Below, piece after piece: positions 1 through 6,144 of a stretch of 7,097 bases of DNA. This DNA comes from Sandaracinobacteroides sp041909755 (lineage in GTDB: Bacteria; Pseudomonadota; Alphaproteobacteria; Sphingomonadales; Sphingomonadaceae). Under the pieces are notes generated by a model that worked only from the letters and a program-made list of their open reading frames with translations, was not told the DNA's origin and searched no databases. The position numbers and the translations under genes were made by a program. The stretch is taken from positions 1 to 7,097 of the forward strand of contig NZ_JAYRCW010000112.1 of assembly GCF_041909755.1 (NCBI RefSeq), in the 5' to 3' direction. Position 1 is the first letter of the stretch, and the number at the start of each line of letters is the position of its first letter.

Positions 1-56
1 CGCGCCATGCATGGGGCGGGCGTGCCCAGTCAAGCCGAACTATGGTCATGGATGGT

Positions 57-87
57 GCAACCGGGGCGCATGTCTGCCCCCGGTTGC
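57..87 (-). terminator. Perfect 10-bp hairpin just after the receptor gene
   Basis: GCAACCGGGG (57-66) and CCCCGGTTGC (78-87) are exact reverse complements separated by an 11-base loop. The hairpin starts 6 bases after the stop codon of the TonB-dependent receptor gene. In the direction of transcription it is not followed by a run of T, so it is not a textbook intrinsic terminator. It may protect the mRNA 3' end or act as a U-less terminator. Bases 1-56 beyond it hold no gene that I can support. Confidence 0.5.
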
Positions 88-93
88 CCCCCG

Positions 94-2766
94 TCAGAAG
101 CGGAAGCGGCCCGTGACCCCGAAGGTCCGCGGCTCTCCCGGGAAGGTGAGGAACAGCTGGTTCGCGGTGGTGCTGATCCCCTGCGCCACGCCGCGGAACG
201 TGCCGGAGCCCTGCAGCGGGGCATCGGCGCTGATCTGGAAATACTGCTTGTTGAAGAGGTTCTGGCCCCACAGTTCCAGCGACCATTTGCGATCCGCGCT
301 GGAGATGCCCACCCGGCCGTTGAACAGGATATAGGCTTCCTGCACCTTTTCGAGATCGAGGTCGGAACCGGTGTTGTAACTGTCCGTGAAGCGGTAATCG
401 AGATAGGCGAGGCCGCGCAGATTGTCGCCGATGGGCGGATTCCACGAAATCGAGCCGGACATCACATAGGCCGGCGCGTTGGAGAGCAGCCGCCCCGGAA
501 GCTGGAACAGCACCGGGGAGAGCGGCCGGCCGCCCGTGCCCACCAGATCCTTGGCATAGCGGGTGTCGGTGTAGGTGAGGCCCGCTGTGACGTTGAAATA
601 GGGTGCGGGCTGGGCGTTCAGTTCCAGTTCGATCCCCTTGGAGACCAGCCCCGGCTTCAGCCTGTCTGGCGAGCAGGCGCCCGTGGTGGCGGAACCGTCG
701 CTGTCCGTGTTGCCCAGATCATCGCGGCAGCCCTGGATGTTGGTGACTTCGAAATTCACCCCGTTGAAAGTATTCAGCTGGAAGTTGGAGAATTTCTGCT
801 GGAACAGCGCCAGGTTGGCGCTGAAGCCCGGCCGCGAGAATTTCGCGCCCAGTTCCCAGGAATCCACGGTTTCCGCGCCGAACTGCAGGTCGATCGCTTC
901 CGGGCGGGCATTGCCGACGGTGTTTGCCGGCAGCGCCAGCTGGCCGGAGCAGGCCGCGCGCTGCGCCACCGTGCCCGCGTTGGGGTTGCAGACAATATCC
1001 AGCGCGGACGTGTCGAGGTTGAAGCCCCCCGCCTTGTAGCCGCGCGCCCAGCTGCCATAGACCATCAGATCGTCCACCGGCTTCCAGCTGAGGACGACGG
1101 TGCCGGTCCAGCGGCTTTCGCTCACGCGCGCGCCTTCCGAGCCGGAGGGGATGCCGGTGCCCGCGGTGCCGTTGATGGCGCAGGGAACGGACGCCGCCGC
1201 AGAGGCAATGTTGCGCAGCGCGGCGCACAATGTGTTGTTGTTGGCGAACACACCGTCGATCGTCTTGCGCTCGTTGGTGTAGCGCGCGCCGACCGTGAGG
1301 ATCAGCTTGTCCGGCACGATATCGAAGCTGTTGTGGGTGAAGAAGGCGTAGTTGCGGCTTTCATGATTCATGTAACCGCCGGCGCCGGTGCCCGGCATCC
1401 GTGCCGTGCCGGTGGCCGCCGCAAGCCCGGCATAGCCGGGCCATGACGTGGCCGGCAGCGTGGTGCAGCGCGGCAGCGACGGGTTCAGCGTGGTGGGGGC
1501 GAGTGACGCGACGATCAGGCAATCGCCATAGCGTTCGGAATCTGCCCCGAAGGCGATATTGTCGCTGGTGAACAGCTTTTCATCCGCGAAGTAGGCGCCG
1601 ACGAGCCAGTCCAGCCGGTCTTCGAAAAGGGTGCCTTGCAGGCGCAGTTCCTGGCTGAACGTCTTGAAATGCCGGAACTGGTCGGATCGGCCCCAGAAAT
1701 CGATATCGGTGAAATCCGAATCCTGGCCGGTGCGCACGCGATAGTCGCGCCAGGCGGTGATGGAGGTGAGGCTGGCGGCGCCCAGATCCCAGTTCACTTC
1801 GCCCGACACCCCCCAGTCGTCGCTGTCGGAGCGGTAATCGCGGTTGGGCGAGACGGCCACCTTGAACAGCTCTCCACGCGGGGAGGTCACGCCCAGCCCG
1901 CGCAGGATCGGTTCCAGCGTGTTGGGGAGGATGATCACATTGCCTTGCGCATCCCGCGCGAGGGATCGCGAGCTGAGATAGGAGGCGACGCAGCATTGTT
2001 CGCGGCGGCGGGAGTAATCGCCGATCAGGCGGATTTCCAGATTGTCGTTCGGCGTGAGCAGCAGCTGGCCGCGCAGCATCCAGCGATCGCGATCGTTGAA
2101 GTCACGATCCGAGCGGATATCCTCCACGAAGCCATCGCGCTTGAACCACAGGCCTTCCAGCTTGGCGGCGGCGATGTTGTCGGCCAGCACATAATTGACC
2201 CCGCCTTCAAGGCGCATGCTGTTGTAATTGCCGTAGCTGGCGGCGGCATAGCCGCCATTGTCGAAGCTGGGCTTCTTCGTCACGATGTTGATGAGGCCGG
2301 CAGACGCGTTGCGCCCGAACAGCGTGCCCTGCGGCCCGCGCAGCACCTCGATCCGCTCCACCTCGCCCAGTTCGGAAAGGCCGGTGCCGGTGCGGCTGCG
2401 ATAGACGCCGTCGATGAACAGCGCGACAGAGCTTTCAAGGCCCGGGTTTTCCCCCACGGTGCCCACGCCGCGCACCCGCGCCGTGAAGTTCGTTTCCGAT
2501 GTCGCGCCCGAAACCAGCAGCGAGGGCGCCAGCTGGTTCAGCGCGCGAATGTCGTTCACGCCGCTCGCCTCCAGCTGCTGCGAGGAAATGGCGCTGACGG
2601 CGATCGGCACATCGGAAAGGGCCTGCGCCCGGCGCGTGGCGGTCACGATGATGTCGCCCGCCCCCACCTGGGTGGAATCAGCTGCCTGCGCAAGCGCGGC
2701 GGCAGCCGGAAAGACTGTGGATGCAACAAGCGCACCAAGTGCGCACGACACACGCAGGCCGTTCAT
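94..2766 (-). CDS. TonB-dependent outer-membrane receptor
   Basis: This 890-residue protein is a complete TonB-dependent receptor, which imports a scarce substrate across the outer membrane using energy from TonB-ExbB-ExbD. A signal peptide covers about residues 1-28, with a likely cleavage after AQA. A TonB-box-like DIIVTATRR (38-46) is followed by the plug domain (about 50-165), including FIDGVYR (117-123) and VLRGPQGTLFGRNASAG (141-157). The beta-barrel fills the rest. It contains the conserved GYKAGGFN (576-583) and LWGQNLFNKQYF (832-843), and ends in RFRF with the C-terminal Phe typical of outer-membrane barrels. There is no N-terminal signalling extension, so control through FecR and an ECF sigma factor is not expected. 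Ten Cys lie in the predicted barrel: C258-C259, and pairs 416/434, 514/529, 593/606 and 680/698, probably in surface loops. The ATG is preceded by GGGGAGGA. The substrate is unknown; sphingomonad paralogues are used for siderophores, glycans and aromatic compounds. Confidence 0.96.
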   Translation of the reverse strand: MNGLRVSCALGALVASTVFPAAAALAQAADSTQVGAGDIIVTATRRAQALSDVPIAVSAISSQQLEASGVNDIRALNQLAPSLLVSGATSETNFTARVRGVGTVGENPGLESSVALFIDGVYRSRTGTGLSELGEVERIEVLRGPQGTLFGRNASAGLINIVTKKPSFDNGGYAAASYGNYNSMRLEGGVNYVLADNIAAAKLEGLWFKRDGFVEDIRSDRDFNDRDRWMLRGQLLLTPNDNLEIRLIGDYSRRREQCCVASYLSSRSLARDAQGNVIILPNTLEPILRGLGVTSPRGELFKVAVSPNRDYRSDSDDWGVSGEVNWDLGAASLTSITAWRDYRVRTGQDSDFTDIDFWGRSDQFRHFKTFSQELRLQGTLFEDRLDWLVGAYFADEKLFTSDNIAFGADSERYGDCLIVASLAPTTLNPSLPRCTTLPATSWPGYAGLAAATGTARMPGTGAGGYMNHESRNYAFFTHNSFDIVPDKLILTVGARYTNERKTIDGVFANNNTLCAALRNIASAAASVPCAINGTAGTGIPSGSEGARVSESRWTGTVVLSWKPVDDLMVYGSWARGYKAGGFNLDTSALDIVCNPNAGTVAQRAACSGQLALPANTVGNARPEAIDLQFGAETVDSWELGAKFSRPGFSANLALFQQKFSNFQLNTFNGVNFEVTNIQGCRDDLGNTDSDGSATTGACSPDRLKPGLVSKGIELELNAQPAPYFNVTAGLTYTDTRYAKDLVGTGGRPLSPVLFQLPGRLLSNAPAYVMSGSISWNPPIGDNLRGLAYLDYRFTDSYNTGSDLDLEKVQEAYILFNGRVGISSADRKWSLELWGQNLFNKQYFQISADAPLQGSGTFRGVAQGISTTANQLFLTFPGEPRTFGVTGRFRF

Positions 2767-2773
2767 CAGATTT

Positions 2774-2781
2774 TCCTCCCC
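2774..2781 (-). promoter_or_regulatory. Ribosome binding site of the receptor gene
   Basis: Read on the minus strand, GGGGAGGA ends 7 bases before the ATG at 2766 (the GGAGG core is 8 bases away). This is a near-ideal Shine-Dalgarno sequence and fixes the receptor start. Confidence 0.85.
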
Positions 2782-2783
2782 AC

Positions 2784-2796
2784 GGGCTTTGTGCCC
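2784..2796 (-). repeat. Small hairpin in the receptor 5' leader
   Basis: GGGC and GCCC form a 4-bp stem around a 5-base loop in the predicted untranslated leader, a few bases upstream of the ribosome binding site. It overlaps one of three copies of the heptamer CACAAAG/CTTTGTG found in this intergenic region. It could affect translation, but the stem is short and the role is speculative. Confidence 0.3.
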
Positions 2797-2805
2797 TTTG
2801 GAGAA

Positions 2806-2834
2806 ATATTGCGCACAAAGGCCGCAACATGCAA
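2806..2834 (-). promoter_or_regulatory. Candidate promoter of the receptor gene
   Basis: On the minus strand TTGCAT (2829-2834) is separated by exactly 17 bases from CAATAT (2806-2811), a fair match to a housekeeping -35/-10 pair. Transcription would start near 2799, giving a leader of about 33 bases. A perfect palindrome CGTGCGCACG (2837-2846) sits immediately upstream of the -35 element and could be an activator or repressor site. The prediction is by eye; the A+T-rich stretch around 2800-2811 stands out from the GC-rich surroundings. Confidence 0.45.
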
Positions 2835-2879
2835 TCCGTGCGCACGTTGCTTATCAGCTTTGTGAAGGGATGTTGCGGC
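2821..2879. repeat. 10-bp inverted repeat upstream of the receptor gene
   Basis: GCCGCAACAT (2821-2830) and ATGTTGCGGC (2870-2879) are perfect reverse complements 39 bases apart. Between them lie the palindrome CGTGCGCACG (2837-2846) and one copy of CTTTGTG (2858-2864). Other copies of the heptamer are at 2787-2793 (same orientation) and 2814-2820 (inverted). The arrangement suggests paired binding sites for a regulator of the receptor, possibly with DNA looping; alternatively it could fold in read-through RNA from the upstream operon. Confidence 0.4.
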
Positions 2880-2917
2880 GGGGGCACACCGGGCCCGCCG
2901 GGGCCGGCGGCGGGGCG

Positions 2918-4642
2918 TCAGCGCCAGCCGGTCGCCTTCAACCGCACCAGATCCCGGAAGCTCGCCGCGCGCCCGGCCTCGCGCGCATCTTCCGCGAACG
3001 CCGCCGTCACGCCCATGGCCCGCAGCTGCACAAGTTCCCGCACAGAGGGCTCGCCCAGGCCCACGCCACGGATATCGGCCACATAATCGGCCTTCACGTC
3101 CATCGCCGCCAGCTGGGTTGCCTCCCGCGCGGTCAGCGCCGGCAGCCCGGCGGCGCGCCAGTCCGTCACGCAATCCGGGGTCACACCCATCGATTTCAGC
3201 GCCATGATCTCGTTGTGCGCAAGCGGGCGGCCAAAGGCCGTGCCCATCTCGCGCACATAATCATCCGTCACCCCCATCGACCGCATCACATCCGCGCGGG
3301 ACATGTGCTTCACCTGCACCCAGGCGGCAGTCCCCGGGGGCGGAGAAGGCGGCGAGGGCGGGGAAGGCGGCGAAACCGGCGCCGGGGGGGCAGGCGGCGC
3401 CGGCGGCACCGGCGCGTCCACGGGCGCGGGCGGCTCCGGCGGGGCCGGCGGCTCCGGCGGATCCTGCCGCTCGCCGGCGGCCTCCACGGCGTCGGCCACC
3501 GACGCCGCCAGCAGCGGCGCCGGCGCAGCAGCATCAGGTGCCGCCCACTCCGTCGGCGCAGCCACGGCGGCCGTCAGCGCGGCAGGCGCAACAGCCGGGG
3601 CAGCCGCATAGGCAGGCTGGCCGGCAGGCTTCGCCATGGCGGGCTTCGCGGGCAGCAGTTCCAGCGCGGCGATCGTCAGCGCAGAGGCCATCGCCACGGT
3701 GCAGGCCGTCGCCGTCCACAGGCCGCTGCGCGCGCCCGGCGCGGGATCGTCCAGCACGGCCCGGATCCGCCGGCTCAGGTTGCTGCGCCCCACCATCGGG
3801 GTGGCCGGCAGGCCGGGTCCGGCCGCCAGCCGCACGCTTGTCAGCAACGTCTGCGCATAGCTCGCCCGGTCCACCCGGCGAATGGCGTGCATGTCCGCCG
3901 CCTCCTCGGACGCGTCCGACAACCGGCGGTCCAGCAGCCACACCAGCGGATTGAACCAGAACAGCGCCAGCACGATCCGCGAAACGATCAGCATGGGCCA
4001 GTCATGCCGGGCCACATGCGCCATTTCATGCGCCATCACGGCCTCCGCCTCGGCGTCCCGTGCGGCTGTCGCCGGGTCGATCAGGATGGCGGGCCTGCGA
4101 AGGCCCCACCCCAACGGAGAGGGCGTGTCCGCCGTCACCAGCAGACGCACCTTCCTGCGCACGCCAGACCGGAACATCGCCCGGTCATATGCCGCGCCCC
4201 ACAGGGGGTGAACCAGGGGGCGCGCGCCATCGGTCCAGCGCCGCAATGTCCGCAAGCCGCCCGCCAGATGCGAAAGGATCAATCCAACGCCCAGGCCATA
4301 GGCCCCGATCAGCACCGCCGCCCAGACACTTGTGCCGCTATCCGCTTCCGCAGCAGAAGCCGCAGCAAAAGTCGCAGCAGAGGCCGACGCCATCCCGTCA
4401 TCCGGAACGCGCTCCAACTCCGCATGCACCGCGATCTGCTGCAGCATGGCGGGTCGCTCAACGCCCAGCCGCGGCCCGAACAGCGCCACGCCCGGCAATG
4501 CCAGCAGCATCAGCAGCGTCAGCCGCAACAGCATCACCCGCTCCCGCGCAGGCCGGTGGCGCATCAGTCCGCACAGCGCCAGGCCCACCCCGGCCAGCGC
4601 CAACGACTTCACGCCGATCTCGATCAGCACATCGGGCATCAC
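2918..4642 (-). CDS. M56 (BlaR1/MecR1-type) membrane metallopeptidase with repeat sensor region
   Basis: The 574-residue protein belongs to the BlaR1/MecR1 family of integral-membrane zinc proteases, which relieve repression by a partner BlaI-type repressor. Hydrophobic segments lie near 7-26, 36-56, 106-126, 217-238 and 308-330. The zinc motif HEMAH (205-209, within AHEMAHVARHDW) and the acidic SDASEEAAD (242-250; E246 or E247 as third ligand) are intact, so it should be catalytically competent. After the last membrane span comes an Ala/Pro-rich stretch and a Pro-rich linker (393-436), then 29-residue repeats (about 448-574) in place of the penicillin-binding sensor domain. No SxxK acylation motif is visible there. 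The start is GTG at 4642, giving a 4-base overlap with the repressor gene and sitting 7 bases from GGAGG; ATG at 4639 (10 bases from GGAGG) is the alternative. It is co-transcribed with and translationally coupled to the repressor. The trigger is unknown. Confidence 0.92.
   Translation of the reverse strand: MMPDVLIEIGVKSLALAGVGLALCGLMRHRPARERVMLLRLTLLMLLALPGVALFGPRLGVERPAMLQQIAVHAELERVPDDGMASASAATFAAASAAEADSGTSVWAAVLIGAYGLGVGLILSHLAGGLRTLRRWTDGARPLVHPLWGAAYDRAMFRSGVRRKVRLLVTADTPSPLGWGLRRPAILIDPATAARDAEAEAVMAHEMAHVARHDWPMLIVSRIVLALFWFNPLVWLLDRRLSDASEEAADMHAIRRVDRASYAQTLLTSVRLAAGPGLPATPMVGRSNLSRRIRAVLDDPAPGARSGLWTATACTVAMASALTIAALELLPAKPAMAKPAGQPAYAAAPAVAPAALTAAVAAPTEWAAPDAAAPAPLLAASVADAVEAAGERQDPPEPPAPPEPPAPVDAPVPPAPPAPPAPVSPPSPPSPPSPPPGTAAWVQVKHMSRADVMRSMGVTDDYVREMGTAFGRPLAHNEIMALKSMGVTPDCVTDWRAAGLPALTAREATQLAAMDVKADYVADIRGVGLGEPSVRELVQLRAMGVTAAFAEDAREAGRAASFRDLVRLKATGWR
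2921..3301 (-). repeat. 29-residue tandem protein repeats at the C terminus of the M56 peptidase
   Basis: Residues 448-574 contain four and a half units. The repeated core MGVTxxYV or a variant begins at residues 456 (MGVTDDYV), 485 (MGVTPDCV), 514 (MDVKADYV) and 543 (MGVTAAFA), an exact spacing of 29, and a last partial unit ends the protein (LKATGW). Between cores the pattern is an R/aG turn followed by a helix of the type LTxxELxxLRA. The units look like two short helices each. Similar GVTPEYV-type repeats occur in some other proteins from memory, but I cannot name a database family for them. Confidence 0.8.
3335..3466 (-). repeat. Proline-rich low-complexity linker coding region
   Basis: Codons 393-436 of the M56 peptidase gene encode repeats of PPEPPAP, PPAPPAP and PPSPPSP. 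The DNA is extremely G-rich on the plus strand, including runs such as GGGGGGG near 3385-3391. The linker probably spans the periplasm as a stiff, extended arm between the last membrane helix and the repeat domain, a TonB-like arrangement. Its length may differ between strains through slippage. Confidence 0.75.
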
Positions 4643-5013
4643 GGCTGCACCTCCCGCGCGGCATCGATCGCCTGCTGCAGGCGGTCCAGCTCTTCATCGC
4701 TGATCGCCCCCGGAAGGCCCAGCAAGGCCGTCGCCGCACTCACGGCAGACCCGTCGAACAGGGTGCGCACCATCTGCCGCAACGCCGACGCCCGCACATC
4801 CGCCTCGCGCGGCACGATCTCGTAAACATAGGCAGCGTCTGTTTCACGGTGCCGGACCAGCCCACGCGCCTCCAGCCTCGCCAACAGGGTCCGCACCGCG
4901 GAATAGCCCGGCGCGTCCGCCAGCCGCTCGCGCACCTCCGCAGCTGTCGCATGCTCGATCCCGCACAGGATCTCGAAGATTTCGCGCTCGCGGCGCGGCA
5001 GGGCCGGAATCAT
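4639..5013 (-). CDS. BlaI/MecI-family transcriptional repressor
   Basis: This 124-residue protein is a winged-helix repressor of the BlaI/MecI/CopY family. The N-terminal DNA-binding domain (about 1-70) has the family pattern: RRERE-IFEIL, then TAAEVRERLA, the recognition helix YSAVRTLLARLEARGLV (37-53) and the wing AYVYEIVPRE (61-70). The C-terminal helices (about 72-122, including LFDGSAVSAATALLGL) match the dimerisation region. Such proteins bind as dimers to TACA/TGTA-like dyads and are inactivated when a partner M56 protease is triggered. The ATG at 5013 is preferred over the ATG at 5049: TGGAG lies 6 bases upstream of it, homologues begin at the helix containing RRERE, and the longer form would place the operator inside the gene. 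The M56 protease gene overlaps its stop codon. The pair most likely autoregulates; other targets are unknown. Confidence 0.93.
   Translation of the reverse strand: MIPALPRREREIFEILCGIEHATAAEVRERLADAPGYSAVRTLLARLEARGLVRHRETDAAYVYEIVPREADVRASALRQMVRTLFDGSAVSAATALLGLPGAISDEELDRLQQAIDAAREVQP
4650..4654 (-). promoter_or_regulatory. Ribosome binding site of the M56 peptidase gene
   Basis: GGAGG inside the last codons of the repressor gene lies 7 bases from the GTG at 4642 and 10 bases from the ATG at 4639. The spacing slightly favours the GTG, and the site implies translational coupling of the two genes. Confidence 0.6.
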
Positions 5014-5019
5014 GGTCTG

Positions 5020-5024
5020 CTCCA
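5020..5024 (-). promoter_or_regulatory. Ribosome binding site deciding the repressor start
   Basis: TGGAG on the minus strand lies 6 bases before the ATG at 5013, while the upstream in-frame ATG at 5049 has no comparable purine-rich motif. This supports the shorter 124-residue repressor. Confidence 0.65.
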
Positions 5025-5025
5025 C

Positions 5026-5041
5026 TGCTACAAACGTAGCA
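5026..5041. promoter_or_regulatory. Probable operator of the BlaI-type repressor
   Basis: TGCTACAAACGTAGCA is a dyad with perfect 6-base arms (TGCTAC/GTAGCA) around AAAC. It resembles the TAC-N-GTA dyads bound by BlaI and MecI, and lies between the repressor start codon and its likely -35 element, overlapping the -10/+1 region. Binding there would block transcription of the repressor-protease operon. A weaker, degenerate dyad CACAAATGTC lies at 5045-5054, with its centre 16 bp away, and could be a second site. Confidence 0.75.
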
Positions 5042-5065
5042 TGCCACAAATGTCGCAGACTGCAA
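5036..5065 (-). promoter_or_regulatory. Candidate promoter of the repressor-protease operon
   Basis: On the minus strand TTGCAG (5060-5065) and TGCTAC (5036-5041) are 18 bases apart; a 17-base spacing would give ATGCTA instead. The -10 match to consensus is weak, but the placement relative to the operator palindrome and the ribosome binding site is sensible. Confidence 0.4.
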
Positions 5066-5068
5066 AGC

Positions 5069-5081
5069 CCCCGGATCGGGG
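5069..5081 (-). terminator. Weak hairpin after the membrane-protein gene
   Basis: CCCCG and CGGGG form a 5-bp stem with a 3-base loop, 7 bases after the membrane-protein stop codon, followed in the transcript by GCTTTGC with only three T. It may be a weak terminator separating this gene from the repressor operon, whose candidate -35 element begins 3 bases further on. Confidence 0.3.
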
Positions 5082-5088
5082 CAGCCGG

Positions 5089-6102
5089 TCATCCCGCCGC
5101 GCGCGGTCCCGCCGCCCGCTCCTGCACCAGCGCCACGCCCCACGCCACAGCATGAAACAACAGGATCAACGCCCCCTGCGCCGCCATCAGCGCAGCGACC
5201 TGAACCGATGAATCGCCCGTCAGGCTCACGGCAATGGCGGCAAACAGGATATCCTTGTTCGGCACAGGCATCCGGCCGATCATCATCCGCAAGGCCCCCA
5301 GCAGGAACCAGGTCTCGGCAGAAAAGCCCGGCAGCGCCACCGCCCAGCTGCCGACCAGCATGGCCTGGATCATCACCACCCGGACCAGGTGCCAGCCAAA
5401 GGCGAAATAATTCTCCCGGGGCGGCAGGCTCATCACCTTGCCCCGAAACAGCACGATGGCGACATTCAAAGCCACCATCGCGGCGAAGCTCCACATCAGG
5501 ATCTTCAACGTGCGGGGGTCCAGCGCCGCGCCCAGCACGGCGGCACCATCCATCGAAAGCGCGATCCCCAAAATCAGCAACGTGGCAAGATTGCCCGCCA
5601 GCCCCGAAGTGATGGCCATATCCTTCACGGCCGCCAGAGGGCTGGTCGCCGGGTCCACCCCCGGCCCATCGCCGCGCCCCAGGATGCGGGGCGGCGGCGC
5701 CTTGGGATCGAACTCGATTCCCAGCCGGTTTGCAGCCCAGACCAGTAGATAGGTGTGTCCGGAATAGCTGAACAATGCCTCGTTCATCACCCGCATCTTC
5801 AGGAACACCCCGAAGGATTCCCAGCCGAACCGCCACCAGCGGCGATAGATGTGCCATTCCACCAGCGGCTGCAGCAGGTAAGAGCCGACAAACAGCAGCC
5901 AGAACCAGGGATTGCCCGGCACGGCATCAACAACCTGTTGCCATCCCACCTGCGCGATCGCGCGCACAAGCAGGCCCAGGATCAGGGCTGACAGCAGGAT
6001 ATTGAACGCCTTCTTGGCGCGCATCCCGGCAGGCGAAACGCCCCAGTCCTGGATGCGGTCGGCAATGCCCGCCAGGCGGGAGATGAATGGCGATGTACTC
6101 AC
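5089..6102 (-). CDS. Polytopic inner-membrane protein of uncertain family
   Basis: The product of 337 residues has about seven hydrophobic spans, near residues 33-51, 65-83, 112-125, 163-185, 198-219, 235-257 and 300-323, with a possible further one at 262-295. A more polar segment (about 126-160, with DPKAPPPR) sits between spans. The layout and the motifs VMNEALFSYSGHTYLLVWAANR (split here: MNEALFSYSG at 106-115, TYLLVWAANR at 117-126) and RMPVPNKDILF (277-287) faintly recall flippase-like or lysylphosphatidylglycerol-synthase membrane domains, but I would not assign a function. The start is GTG at 6102, preceded in frame by a stop codon two codons upstream. A GAGG motif lies only one base from this GTG, which is too close to be ideal; ATG at residue 27 (6024) is an alternative that would still keep all spans. 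It lies downstream of the rRNA operon terminator, so it probably has its own promoter. Confidence 0.82.
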   Translation of the reverse strand: MSTSPFISRLAGIADRIQDWGVSPAGMRAKKAFNILLSALILGLLVRAIAQVGWQQVVDAVPGNPWFWLLFVGSYLLQPLVEWHIYRRWWRFGWESFGVFLKMRVMNEALFSYSGHTYLLVWAANRLGIEFDPKAPPPRILGRGDGPGVDPATSPLAAVKDMAITSGLAGNLATLLILGIALSMDGAAVLGAALDPRTLKILMWSFAAMVALNVAIVLFRGKVMSLPPRENYFAFGWHLVRVVMIQAMLVGSWAVALPGFSAETWFLLGALRMMIGRMPVPNKDILFAAIAVSLTGDSSVQVAALMAAQGALILLFHAVAWGVALVQERAAGPRAAG

Positions 6103-6119
6103 GCCTCAAGCGCTAGCGG

Positions 6120-6144
6120 GGGCGATCGGTCCGGGCAATCGCCC
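6120..6144. repeat. 7-bp inverted repeat upstream of the membrane-protein gene
   Basis: GGGCGAT (6120-6126) and ATCGCCC (6138-6144) are perfect reverse complements with an 11-base loop, starting 17 bases before the GTG start. It could be an operator or a leader hairpin. I saw no convincing -35/-10 pair in 6103-6223. Confidence 0.35.

Noticed and set aside
7..1446. Long plus-strand open frame of 479 codons opposite the receptor gene
   Set aside because: It is antisense to a receptor with clear domains. The translation is Arg/Ala/Gly-rich without recognisable motifs, as expected for shadow frames in high-GC DNA.
2895..2910. CCGCC/GGCGG hairpin after the M56 peptidase stop codon as a terminator
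   Set aside because: The stem is only 5 bp in extremely GC-rich sequence where such pairs arise easily, and no T run follows it. It was not listed as a terminator.
2918..4642. Calling the protease a true beta-lactam sensor BlaR1
   Set aside because: The penicillin-binding sensor domain is absent and no beta-lactamase gene lies in the window; only the protease family and the repressor pairing are supported.
2414..4825. Plus-strand open frame of 803 codons crossing the receptor start, the intergenic region and the M56 gene
   Set aside because: It is very rich in Arg, His and Gln with low-complexity stretches that mirror the proline linker. It spans two real genes on the other strand and has no domain signature.
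4060..5211. Plus-strand open frame of 383 codons opposite the repressor and protease genes
   Set aside because: It is antisense to a well-supported BlaI/M56 pair and runs through the operator and promoter region; its composition is typical of a shadow frame.
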